In this document: positions 8,187 to 14,453 of the stretch, piece by piece | Position numbering within the stretch: the first letter of the stretch is position 1 | Layout: each line of letters begins with the position of its first letter | DNA from: Methanomassiliicoccaceae archaeon | GTDB taxonomy: Archaea > Thermoplasmatota > Thermoplasmata > Methanomassiliicoccales > Methanomethylophilaceae | NCBI GenBank assembly: GCA_009778275.1 | Contig: WRKC01000098.1 | Span: 1-23,494 of the forward strand | Direction of reading: 5' to 3' | DNA length: 23,494 bases | Position numbers and translations under genes: made by a program | The notes under the pieces: model-generated | What the model was told of the DNA's origin: nothing | Database searches by the model: none | The model's input: the letters and a program-made list of their open reading frames with translations, nothing else

Positions 8187-8873
8187 ATGGCAGCGAACGA
8201 ACTCAACCTCAAGAAGATAGTTGCTGAAAAAGCGGTCGACGATCACGTCAAGAATGGAATGACCGTCGGGCTCGGCACGGGGTCCACATCAGAATATGCG
8301 ATAAGGAGGGTCGGGGAGCTTGTCAGCAAAGGTTGGGAGCTCAAGTGCGTCGCCACATCCGAGCGCACGGCGGATCTGGCAAAGAGCCTCGGGATCGAAA
8401 TTTATGATGTTGACGATGTCGGCCACATCGATGTGACCATCGACGGCGCGGATGAGGTTGATCCGGGCAAACAACTGATCAAAGGACTCGGAGGCGCCCT
8501 CCTGAGGGAGAAGATCGTTGCCGCCGCCAGTTTGACCGAGGTGATCATCGTCGACGAATCGAAGATCGTGGACAAGCTGGGCGTAAGGACCCCTCTGCCT
8601 GTGGAGGTCGTCCCGTACGGCCACAAGAAGACGGCCTATGCCCTCGAAAGGCAGGGGTGCAAAGCAACATTGAGGGTCTCCGGTGAGAGGCCTTTCGTCA
8701 CCGATGCCGGCAATTACATCTACGACTGCAAATTCGAGTCCATCGACAGCCCGTTCTTCCTTGAGTCGAGGATAGATGTCATTCCGGGAGTTGTCGAGAA
8801 CGGTCTTTTCCTGAACACGGCGGATGTCGTTCTGATATCTCATCCCGACGGCAGCGTCACGAAGATGGAATGA
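8187..8873 (+). CDS. rpiA: Ribose-5-phosphate isomerase A
   Basis: Interconverts ribose 5-phosphate and ribulose 5-phosphate, supplying PRPP and nucleotide synthesis. All RpiA signatures are present: GLGTGST (residues 28-34), TIDGADEVD (84-92), the catalytic-loop stretch KGLGGALLREK (99-109) and DESK (123-126). The start at 8187 (MAANELNLKK) gives 228 residues, the usual length, and places the N-terminal helix as in characterised enzymes. The open frame continues upstream to an ATG at 8151, but that codon almost touches the TATA box. The gene stands alone, about 95 bases before the ribosomal operon. Confidence is high. Confidence 0.95.
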   Translation: MAANELNLKKIVAEKAVDDHVKNGMTVGLGTGSTSEYAIRRVGELVSKGWELKCVATSERTADLAKSLGIEIYDVDDVGHIDVTIDGADEVDPGKQLIKGLGGALLREKIVAAASLTEVIIVDESKIVDKLGVRTPLPVEVVPYGHKKTAYALERQGCKATLRVSGERPFVTDAGNYIYDCKFESIDSPFFLESRIDVIPGVVENGLFLNTADVVLISHPDGSVTKME

Positions 8874-8913
8874 CGCGCCACAGTCCTTATTATAATAGAA
8901 CTGGGAGGGCGAA

Positions 8914-8962
8914 GTTTTAATATAACCTCGATAATAGCACGCTCCGATTCACTTCAGGTGAT
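8914..8962 (+). promoter_or_regulatory. Promoter and ribosome-binding site of the eL42 operon
   Basis: A TATA box (GTTTTAATATAA, 8914-8924) precedes the eL42 start by about 45 bases. An AGGTGAT Shine-Dalgarno match (8956-8962) sits four bases before the ATG at 8967. This transcript appears to have a leader of roughly 20 bases, unlike the leaderless majority. Confidence 0.6.
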
Positions 8963-8966
8963 ATAA

Positions 8967-9245
8967 ATGAAAATGCCCAGAACGATCAAAACATATTGCC
9001 CCTTCTGCAAGACCCACACGGAACATGACGTGGAAAGGGTCAAAAAGAAAAAAGCCAGCGAGCTCAAATGGGGTCAGAGGAGATTTAGAGAAGCGACCTC
9101 CGGATACGGAGGATACCCCAGGCCGAAGCCGAAGGACAGAGAGAAACCCACAAAGAGGGTCAACATAAGGTTCAGATGCGAGACCTGCAAAAAAGCGCAC
9201 CTTACGTCATGCATAAGGGCAAAGAAGTTCGAGCTCACGGAGTGA
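8967..9245 (+). CDS. rpl44e: Large ribosomal subunit protein eL42 (L44e)
   Basis: A 92-residue basic zinc-ribbon protein of the 50S subunit, located near the E site in archaeal and eukaryotic ribosomes. Zinc ligands are Cys11 and Cys14 (CPFC) and Cys71 and Cys74 (CETC). The lysine-rich middle segment VERVKKKKASELKWGQRRF is typical of the family. It begins the operon with eS27, aIF2-alpha, Nop10 and PAC2, an order conserved in many archaea. The strong Shine-Dalgarno site decides the start at 8967. The stop overlaps the ribosome-binding region of eS27, so translation of the two is probably coupled. Confidence 0.95.
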   Translation: MKMPRTIKTYCPFCKTHTEHDVERVKKKKASELKWGQRRFREATSGYGGYPRPKPKDREKPTKRVNIRFRCETCKKAHLTSCIRAKKFELTE

Positions 9246-9249
9246 TCAC

Positions 9250-9417
9250 ATGACAGGCGATTTCTTAAAAGTAAAATGCCCCGACTGCGGGAATGAACAG
9301 ATCGTGTTCAGAAAGGCAGCCACCAGAGTGACCTGCCACGTATGCGGATCCGTCCTCGTCGTGCCCAAAGGAGGCATCGGAGACATCAAGGGCGAGATCG
9401 TTGAGGTAATGGGCTGA
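9250..9417 (+). CDS. rps27e: Small ribosomal subunit protein eS27 (S27e)
   Basis: A 55-residue zinc-ribbon protein of the 30S subunit, read directly from the sequence because it is short. Zinc ligands are two CxxC pairs, CPDC at residues 10-13 and CHVC at 29-32. The stretch GSVLVVPKGG follows, as in archaeal S27e. It starts four bases after the eL42 stop and is preceded by GGAGTGATC, close to the ideal archaeal Shine-Dalgarno sequence. Its TGA overlaps the aIF2-alpha ATG by one base (TGATG). Position and zinc motifs make the assignment firm. Confidence 0.93.
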   Translation: MTGDFLKVKCPDCGNEQIVFRKAATRVTCHVCGSVLVVPKGGIGDIKGEIVEVMG

Positions 9418-10199
9418 TGTCGAGGGCCAAAGGCTTTCCCGAGAACGGAGAACTCGTAGTCTGCACTGTGACAAGTGTGAAAAATTTCGGTGCCTTCGTC
9501 ACTTTGGACGAATACAACGGGAAAGAGGGGTTCGTACACGTCCGGGACGTCGCCACTGGCTGGGTAAAGTATATCAGGGACTTCATAAGGGAAGGGCAGA
9601 AGATAGTCTGCAAGGTTCTGGGCGTAGACTCTTCCAAAGGCCACATCGACCTTTCCCTTAAATCGGTGAACGACCACCAAAAAAGAGAGAAGATCCAGCA
9701 ATGGAAGAATGAGAACAAGGCCGAGAAGCTTTTGGAGATAATCGCCGAGCGTATCTCCGTCTCGCCGGATGATGCGTTCACGATGTTCGCAAAGGACCTC
9801 CTCGAAGCGTACGAGACCCTTTACGAAGCGTTCGAATCCGCTGTGGCGTATCCGGACGACTTCAGGGAAGAGTTCTCAGGCAAATGGGTCGATACCTTCA
9901 TGGAAGTGGCGCAGGAGAACGTTACTCCTCCCTTTGTTGAGATAGACAGCATACTTGAGATGACCTCTTCTGCCCCGAACGGGGTCGAATTGATCAAGAA
10001 AGCGCTTGCGGCCGGACTCGAAGCGGCCGAGGACGATAACGCAGTGATCACTTCAATCGGATCGCCGAGATACAGGGTGGTGGTCACCGCCAGCGAGTAT
10101 AAGGACGCAGAGGACATAATGAAAAGAGTGACCGTCACGGCCATGAACGATTTCACTGCCTCCGGCGGGGTCGTCACGCTCAAACGCGAGAGTAAGTGA
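9417..10199 (+). CDS. eif2a: Translation initiation factor aIF2 subunit alpha
   Basis: The alpha subunit of archaeal IF2, which helps deliver initiator Met-tRNA to the 30S subunit. The 260-residue protein shows the three expected parts. An S1/OB RNA-binding domain occupies about residues 11-82 (VTSVKNFGAFVTLDEYNGKEGFVHV and GHIDLSLKSV). A helical domain runs from about 85 to 170. A C-terminal alpha/beta domain that binds the gamma subunit covers about 175-260 (SPRYRVVVTASEYKDAE). The start overlaps the eS27 stop by one base, and Nop10 follows after one base, so the cluster is tightly coupled. Genes for the beta and gamma subunits are not in this window. Confidence 0.94.
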   Translation: MSRAKGFPENGELVVCTVTSVKNFGAFVTLDEYNGKEGFVHVRDVATGWVKYIRDFIREGQKIVCKVLGVDSSKGHIDLSLKSVNDHQKREKIQQWKNENKAEKLLEIIAERISVSPDDAFTMFAKDLLEAYETLYEAFESAVAYPDDFREEFSGKWVDTFMEVAQENVTPPFVEIDSILEMTSSAPNGVELIKKALAAGLEAAEDDNAVITSIGSPRYRVVVTASEYKDAEDIMKRVTVTAMNDFTASGGVVTLKRESK

Positions 10200-10200
10200 G

Positions 10201-10392
10201 ATGAGATCCTCTTTCAGAAAATGCACTTCGTGCGGAAGATACACTTTGAACGACGGCTGCCCCTCTTGCGGATCGGCAACCGTGAGTCCGGTACCGGTAA
10301 GATTCTCGCCGGAGGACCGCTACGGAGATTACCGCAGAAAAGCGGTGATAGAGGAGTACGGAGAGAATGGAAAAGACCATCGTCATCTATGA
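10201..10392 (+). CDS. nop10: H/ACA ribonucleoprotein subunit Nop10
   Basis: A 63-residue component of the archaeal H/ACA guide-RNP, which works with Cbf5, Gar1 and L7Ae in rRNA pseudouridylation. The zinc ribbon is made by Cys8, Cys11, Cys20 and Cys23. It is followed by SPEDRYGDYRR (36-46), the near-invariant Nop10 linker that binds Cbf5. It begins one base after the aIF2-alpha stop and overlaps the next gene by 26 bases. The C-terminal tail after residue 50 lies in this overlap. Assignment is firm from the motif and the conserved neighbourhood. Confidence 0.93.
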   Translation: MRSSFRKCTSCGRYTLNDGCPSCGSATVSPVPVRFSPEDRYGDYRRKAVIEEYGENGKDHRHL

Positions 10393-11110
10393 CAGCAGAC
10401 CTTCCTTGAAAGACCCGCTTTTCATAGAGTGCCTGCCCGGGATAGGCAACGTCGGGAAGACGGCGGGGGATTTCATAGCAGATTCCCTCAACGCAGAGAG
10501 GTTTGCGACCATCTATTCCGAGCATTTCCCTCCTCAGGTGCTTCTCGATGATGATAACATCGTCGAGCTGGCGAACAACCAGCTCTGGTATGTAAAGGAT
10601 GTCGGCGGCAGGGACATCATTTTCCTGAGGGGAGACTGTCAAGGCTCCACTCAAGAAGGGCAGTTCGAACTTTGCGTCGAGATATTGAACATCGTGATGG
10701 GATACGGGATATCCGGCATAATCACCCTCGGAGGATACGGCACCGGCCAGATGGTTGATGTCCCGCGCATATTCGGGGCCGTGACCGATCTGAAAATAAA
10801 GAAGGAGTACAAAGGTTACGGAGTAGAGTTCCCTCCCGGAGACCCTGCGGCGGGGATAATAGGTGCCAGCGGAGTGTTCGTCGGGTTGGGAAAGGTGCAC
10901 GGTATCCCTTCGATATGCATAATGGGGGAGACCTCGGGGTACTTTGTCGACCACAAGAGCGCAATGGCGATGGTCGGCGTCCTCATGAAAAAACTTGACG
11001 TTGAACTCGATCTGACGGACCTTCAGGACAAATCGGAGAAGATAGACGAGCTTACGGCAAAGGTCAAAGAGATCGACGGACGCAACCAGGACCTGGGCTA
11101 TATCGGCTGA
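10367..11110 (+). CDS. PAC2-family (proteasome assembly chaperone-like) protein
   Basis: A 247-residue member of the archaeal COG2047/PAC2 group, distantly related to the eukaryotic proteasome assembly chaperone PAC2. Visible family features are ECLPGIGNVGKTAGDFI near the N terminus, TLGGYGTGQ at mid-length and GASGVFVGLGK, with ETSGYFVDHKSA later. The C terminus (about 205-247) is a short predicted coiled coil. The ATG lies within nop10, so the gene is probably translationally coupled. Archaeal function is not well established; presence in the translation operon may point to protein quality control. It is the last gene before the tRNA-Tyr promoter. Confidence 0.85.
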   Translation: MEKTIVIYDSRPSLKDPLFIECLPGIGNVGKTAGDFIADSLNAERFATIYSEHFPPQVLLDDDNIVELANNQLWYVKDVGGRDIIFLRGDCQGSTQEGQFELCVEILNIVMGYGISGIITLGGYGTGQMVDVPRIFGAVTDLKIKKEYKGYGVEFPPGDPAAGIIGASGVFVGLGKVHGIPSICIMGETSGYFVDHKSAMAMVGVLMKKLDVELDLTDLQDKSEKIDELTAKVKEIDGRNQDLGYIG

Positions 11111-11129
11111 TTTTGCGCGCGTGACTACA

Positions 11130-11137
11130 TTTAAATA
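11130..11137 (+). promoter_or_regulatory. TATA box of tRNA-Tyr
   Basis: TTTAAATA is centred about 27 bases before the first tRNA nucleotide at 11160. This is the standard archaeal spacing and supports transcription starting at or near the mature 5' end. Confidence 0.7.
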
Positions 11138-11159
11138 GACTATCCTTTATCATGTTCTA

Positions 11160-11271
11160 CCCCGCCTAGCTCAGCCTGGCCAGAGCGGCTGACTGTAGAG
11201 TGTTCTCGGAGAAATCCGATACAGCCGTTGAAATCAGCAGGCCCCCGGTTCAAATCTGGGGGCGGGGACCA
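11160..11271 (+). tRNA. tRNA-Tyr (anticodon GTA) with an intron, CCA encoded
   Basis: The acceptor stem CCCCGCC (11160-11166) pairs perfectly with GGCGGGG (11261-11267), followed by discriminator A and an encoded CCA. The D stem is GCTC/GAGC, and the T arm is CCCGG-TTCAAAT-CTGGG. The anticodon stem GCTGA (11188-11192) pairs with TCAGC (11234-11238), which are separated by about 34 extra bases. Loop bases CTGTAG place GTA at 11195-11197. The intron, about 11199-11232, fits the canonical site after position 37. A one-base slide is equivalent because both edges are A. In the precursor, CTGTA can pair with TACAG in the intron, and TCGGA-GAAA-TCCGA forms a GNRA-capped hairpin. The bulge-helix-bulge is not perfectly canonical by eye, so the boundaries are inferred. 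Confidence 0.93.
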
Positions 11272-11296
11272 ATCCTCACTCCCATACTGTCTGGGT

Positions 11297-11322
11297 ATTC
11301 TTTCCTTTTTCGCGCTTTTCTT
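11297..11322 (+). terminator. T-rich terminator after tRNA-Tyr
   Basis: A pyrimidine-rich stretch with three T runs (TTTCCTTTTT then CTTTTC) begins about 25 bases past the tRNA CCA end. Archaeal transcription typically ends at such T tracts without a hairpin. Confidence 0.5.
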
Positions 11323-11336
11323 AGGGCGGGGAGAAC

Positions 11337-11395
11337 TCTTAATAAGTTGCTTTCATATGGTAATAAGGGAAAACCGGCTGTCGGCACGAAGAGGT
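11337..11395 (+). promoter_or_regulatory. Promoter and ribosome-binding site of fic-like gene
   Basis: A TATA-like CTTAATAAG lies at about 11337-11345. A GAGGT Shine-Dalgarno match at 11391-11395 ends seven bases before the ATG at 11403. The gene therefore seems to have its own promoter and a leader of about 35 bases. Confidence 0.45.
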
Positions 11396-11402
11396 AAAGC
11401 AT

Positions 11403-12254
11403 ATGAAAGAGTTCGATGAGTACAAGCGTCTTGGCGAACCCGGAAAAAAGGAAAAAAGCGAGATCTGGAGTGTGGCTGTAGGCCTGCAGCTTGTGGACGG
11501 TCTTACTCCATCGGATTATCTTATCGAAACGGCAAAACGGAACATTGACGGCGAGATCACCATTGATGAGGTAAAAGAACGCCTGAACAGTTACTATAGG
11601 GCGAAACCTCTGAAAGGGGAGGATGACCGCACAGAGGAAGCAGATAAGGTCTCCGCCCGCATAGCAGAGATCCTATCCGAAAGGTCTTTCACGCTCAGCC
11701 CCGCAGAGTACACGACCATCCATAAACGGCTGTTCGAGGGACTGTATGATCATGCGGGCAAGATCAGGGACTACGACATCTCTAAATCGGAATGGGTGCT
11801 CGGCGGCGAAACGGTGTTCTATGCAAGTGCGGACAGCATAAGGGCTACGCTTGATTACGATTTCTTACAAGAGAAGAATTACAATTATAGGGGAAAGAGT
11901 AAAGAAGAGATCGCAAGACATATCGCAAAATTCGTTTCAGGGCTGTGGCAGATCCATGCCTTTGGCGAAGGCAACACGAGAACTACTGCGGTCTTTGTTA
12001 TAAAATATCTGCATACATTGGGTTTTAATGTGACCAATGATATATTCACCGATAACTCGTGGTATTTCAGGAACGCTCTTGTCCGGGCGAATTATAACAA
12101 CCTCAAGAACAACATATATTCCACGACAGAATATTTAGACCGCTTTTTCGGCAACCTGCTTTTGGGCGAGAAGAATGTTCTGAAGAATCGTGAAATGCTT
12201 ATCAATGTTCCCAATGGCGACCATGGCAGGGATTCAGTAGCTCCCCCTAATTGA
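11403..12254 (+). CDS. Fic/DOC-family protein with VbhA-like N-terminal segment
   Basis: Fic enzymes usually transfer AMP (or another phosphate-containing group) to hydroxyl side chains of target proteins. The active-site motif is HAFGEGNTR at residues 185-193, close to the canonical HPFxxGNGR with Pro to Ala and Gly to Thr changes. The catalytic His185, Phe187, Asn191 and Arg193 are kept. Residues about 20-66 resemble the VbhA/Fic-antitoxin module (LTPSDYLIETAKRNIDGEIT). The inhibitory S/TxxxE-G pattern aligns with LQLVDG, so Ser and Glu appear replaced by Leu and Asp. The gene sits beside tRNA-Tyr in an A/T-richer stretch, and no separate antitoxin is seen. It may be a self-regulated Fic or part of a mobile toxin unit. 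Target and activity are unknown. Confidence 0.85.
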   Translation: MKEFDEYKRLGEPGKKEKSEIWSVAVGLQLVDGLTPSDYLIETAKRNIDGEITIDEVKERLNSYYRAKPLKGEDDRTEEADKVSARIAEILSERSFTLSPAEYTTIHKRLFEGLYDHAGKIRDYDISKSEWVLGGETVFYASADSIRATLDYDFLQEKNYNYRGKSKEEIARHIAKFVSGLWQIHAFGEGNTRTTAVFVIKYLHTLGFNVTNDIFTDNSWYFRNALVRANYNNLKNNIYSTTEYLDRFFGNLLLGEKNVLKNREMLINVPNGDHGRDSVAPPN

Positions 12255-12259
12255 TACTG

Positions 12260-12265
12260 TTTTTT
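12260..12265 (+). terminator. T6 tract after fic-like gene
   Basis: A run of six T begins six bases after the TGA stop of the Fic gene, a likely archaeal U-tract terminator. No stable hairpin precedes it. Confidence 0.4.
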
Positions 12266-12391
12266 CGCTTTCATTGACGTGTCCGATTTTTCTACGATAA
12301 TTATTCAGGGAGCATGTGACTCGGAATTCCAATAAAAGTCCTAAAGAAGTAAGTTGGAGTAGAAAGGAAGAGTTGATGATGATTCCGTCAT

Positions 12392-12427
12392 AGCATCTGC
12401 TCCAGAATTATATTAAAGAGAGATGCT
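12392..12427 (+). promoter_or_regulatory. TATA box flanked by an inverted repeat, upstream of small membrane protein
   Basis: TTATATTAAAG (12408-12418) is about 26 bases before the GTG at 12439, as for a leaderless mRNA. It is bracketed by AGCATCT (12392-12398) and its reverse complement AGATGCT (12421-12427). A dimeric regulator binding both arms would cover the promoter. Confidence 0.4.
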
Positions 12428-12438
12428 GATTCAAAAAG

Positions 12439-12840
12439 GTGTACATTAAAGGGAGATGGAAAGGCGCTCTGCTGATGAGTCTGCTTTGGGTCACCGTCGT
12501 GACAACGACGCTCTGCCACACTCCCGTCTTGACGCATGGCCTGCTGGTGCCTCTGGGACTTCCTCTTATTTTGATGGTGTTTTGTCTTATTACGTATCTG
12601 GGAGGTATCGGGCCGTATTATGCGGAATTACCTGAAGCAAAGAGGAAGTATCATACTGCATCGCTGGGGACTTTGATTTTTTTGATTTCGTTTAGTAATT
12701 TCCTTGGCTGGTACTCCCGTGAACTGGACAGCGAGGTCGTTGAAAATGTTCTGTTAATGGTACTGGTCATAGTTATTGTCGTATCAATCGTCTATTTTTT
12801 CTGGGAAAGAAAGAAATACAAAGCAGAAAACAAGAATTGA
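12439..12840 (+). CDS. Hypothetical small membrane protein, four predicted helices
   Basis: An unrecognised 133-residue protein. Four hydrophobic segments are seen at about residues 11-28, 34-55, 73-90 and 102-122. A short acidic/basic stretch (PEAKRKYH) separates the second and third, and a lysine-rich tail (WERKKYKAENKN) ends it. The GTG start fits a leaderless mRNA from the TATA box at 12408-12418. The next in-frame ATG, at residue 13, would cut the first helix. Length and topology resemble many small archaeal membrane proteins of unknown role. It lies in the accessory stretch between the Fic gene and an acyltransferase, and its base composition is richer in T than the core genes. No function can be assigned. 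Confidence 0.6.
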   Translation: MYIKGRWKGALLMSLLWVTVVTTTLCHTPVLTHGLLVPLGLPLILMVFCLITYLGGIGPYYAELPEAKRKYHTASLGTLIFLISFSNFLGWYSRELDSEVVENVLLMVLVIVIVVSIVYFFWERKKYKAENKN

Positions 12841-13046
12841 CTACTAATAAAACTGACGATTATGAACGTCTTGACCGAGATACAGTTGTCCTCTTCCATC
12901 TCAGGCCTTTGTTCATCGGTTCTATGCAATTGCGTATAACAAAAAATACTTAGTCACAATTCCTCATTTAAGAAAGAGATCGCTTATGTCTCCGTTTCAT
13001 GACGCAACGGGTAAGAGTTAATTAATCCCATTTCCGATGACCTTTC
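12841..13046. other. 206-base spacer without a supported gene
   Basis: This spacer between the membrane protein and the acyltransferase holds a TATA box for the latter (GTTAATTAATC, 13017-13026), about 25 bases before the ATG at 13047. A second A/T-rich patch lies near 12940-12957. Two tiny open frames (25 codons from 12863, 11 codons from 12984) have no family features. Nothing else is seen. Confidence 0.5.
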
Positions 13047-13616
13047 ATGGAAAAATCCTCGGTTTGGGATCTGCTTCGGGAAGGAAAAACGGTGGGAAGG
13101 AACACTCCCGACCATGATGTTTACGACAGGGCATTGACCGAGTGCATCAATAAAAGGCTCAGATACAACACATTACCGCTGACACCTGAGGAGAGGAGAG
13201 CCGCGCTCTCCGACCTGCTGGGTCATCCGGTGGATGAACTGACGAAGGTGGTCCCTCCGTTCCATTGCGACCTGGGGACCAACATCAAACTCGGGAATAA
13301 TGTATTGATCAACTATGACTGCGTCCTTCTTGACACCGGAGAGATATTCATCGGAGACAATACCCTCATCGGTCCCGGAGTGAAGATCGTTACCGCCAAA
13401 CATTCATTGGAAGCGAAAGAAAGAAGGGACTGGTCAGTTTCCTGCGCCCCGGTAAAAATAGAGGAAGATGTTTGGATAGGAGCGGGCGCCGTCATCCTTC
13501 CGGGTGTGACGGTGGGAGCCCGCTCCGTGATCGGGGCGGGCGCCGTCGTCACGAAGGACGTTCCGTCCGACGCCATTGCCGTGGGGAATCCTGCCAGGGT
13601 CGTCAGGTCTCTTTGA
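13047..13616 (+). CDS. Maltose/galactoside O-acetyltransferase-like (left-handed beta-helix) acyltransferase
   Basis: A 189-residue acetyl-CoA-dependent acyltransferase of the LacA/Maa/NodL group. The N-terminal helical cap includes NKRLRYNTLPLTPEERR, as in Maa. The rest is the hexapeptide-repeat left-handed beta helix (FIGDNTLIGPGVKI, VWIGAGAVILPGVTVG, VIGAGAVVTKDVPSD, NPARVVR). The catalytic His is His119 in VTAKHS, at the place of YTATHP in LacA. The usual acceptor is a sugar hydroxyl, unknown here. The gene has a TATA box for a leaderless start. Its TGA abuts the stop of the convergent ABC permease within a TGATCA sequence. It is alone and may serve cell-surface sugar modification. Confidence 0.88.
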   Translation: MEKSSVWDLLREGKTVGRNTPDHDVYDRALTECINKRLRYNTLPLTPEERRAALSDLLGHPVDELTKVVPPFHCDLGTNIKLGNNVLINYDCVLLDTGEIFIGDNTLIGPGVKIVTAKHSLEAKERRDWSVSCAPVKIEEDVWIGAGAVILPGVTVGARSVIGAGAVVTKDVPSDAIAVGNPARVVRSL

Positions 13617-14453
13617 TCAGAACTCCCTTCTTATGAACGCTACCCATGCCAATGAGAGGGAGACTATGCTCCATCCCAACATTGTGATGATGGTCTTGGC
13701 CATATCGGGGGCGGTTATTACGCCAAGATCCTCCGGCGATACTCCCATCATTTCTGCAGCATGCTCTAACATTCCATTAACCAGATCGATGTATTCTGGT
13801 ATGCTTGTCTGTATTGCATTCGATGCCTGATCCAGCATGAACCATGGTTCCACCGATGTGGACCCGCTTATCACGCTGGATATTATCGGAAGTATCAGCA
13901 GAAGTAACACGAAAGTCAGGATAGCGGTTGTGCTTCCTTTCTTCATCACTGAACTAATGAATATCGCAACGCCCGATACCGCCACTACAAAGAGGAAAGC
14001 TACCCCCAGAGATACAAAAAGGTCAGCCGAAACGGACCCTGCTACTGCAAGCGATGCCACTGCCATGCCCAAATAGAACAGTACGATCATGACCGTTTCA
14101 AGTACAATGCAACCTACCACTTTACCGACGAATATCGATGTCTTTTTTATGGGTCTCGTGAACAGTATCAGGGCCGTTCTCTCCTCGAATTCCGAGACTA
14201 TCGCAACAGATGCAAAGAGAGTCGCTGCAAGAATTATTAGCAGATCAACGATGGAAACATAATTTGCTATTACTTCACCCGGAGTGTCACCCAAATCTCC
14301 TCCGAAAAGGTAAGGGAGGAATGTTATCAGCGCAAATACGACCGTTGTCAATACAGCATAAATTGTGAACCTTTTTCCGCGGACGAACTTGCGTATCTCG
14401 TTCTTGGCCACTACATAAGATTGCCTGAAATCATCCAATTCGATATACATCAT
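13617..14453 (-). CDS. ABC-2 type transporter permease
   Basis: Membrane subunit of an ABC exporter, 278 residues, with about six hydrophobic segments. The first follows a cytosolic amphipathic helix (ELDDFRQSYVVAKNEIRKF). A conserved cytosolic stretch EFEERTALILFTRPIKKTSIF, typical of ABC-2 permeases of the NatB/BcrB kind, sits between the second and third. A long extracytoplasmic loop lies between the last two helices (about 200-250). The ATG overlaps the ATPase stop by four bases (ATGA), so the two subunits are translationally coupled. The exported substrate is unknown; peptides, antibiotics and Na+ are all known for this family. Confidence 0.85.
   Translation of the reverse strand: MMYIELDDFRQSYVVAKNEIRKFVRGKRFTIYAVLTTVVFALITFLPYLFGGDLGDTPGEVIANYVSIVDLLIILAATLFASVAIVSEFEERTALILFTRPIKKTSIFVGKVVGCIVLETVMIVLFYLGMAVASLAVAGSVSADLFVSLGVAFLFVVAVSGVAIFISSVMKKGSTTAILTFVLLLLILPIISSVISGSTSVEPWFMLDQASNAIQTSIPEYIDLVNGMLEHAAEMMGVSPEDLGVITAPDMAKTIITMLGWSIVSLSLAWVAFIRREF

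Noticed and set aside
12376..12428. Possible C/D-box guide RNA (ATGATGA at 12376, CTGA at 12425)
   Set aside because: No internal D' and C' boxes and no flanking stem are seen, and the promoter of the next gene lies inside.
12863..13016. Small open frames of 25 and 11 codons in the spacer
   Set aside because: No ribosome-binding site, family feature or promoter at the right distance supports them.
11240..13046. Integrated element with a duplicated tRNA-Tyr 3' end as attachment site
   Set aside because: No second copy of the tRNA 3' end was found downstream by eye, and no integrase gene is present.
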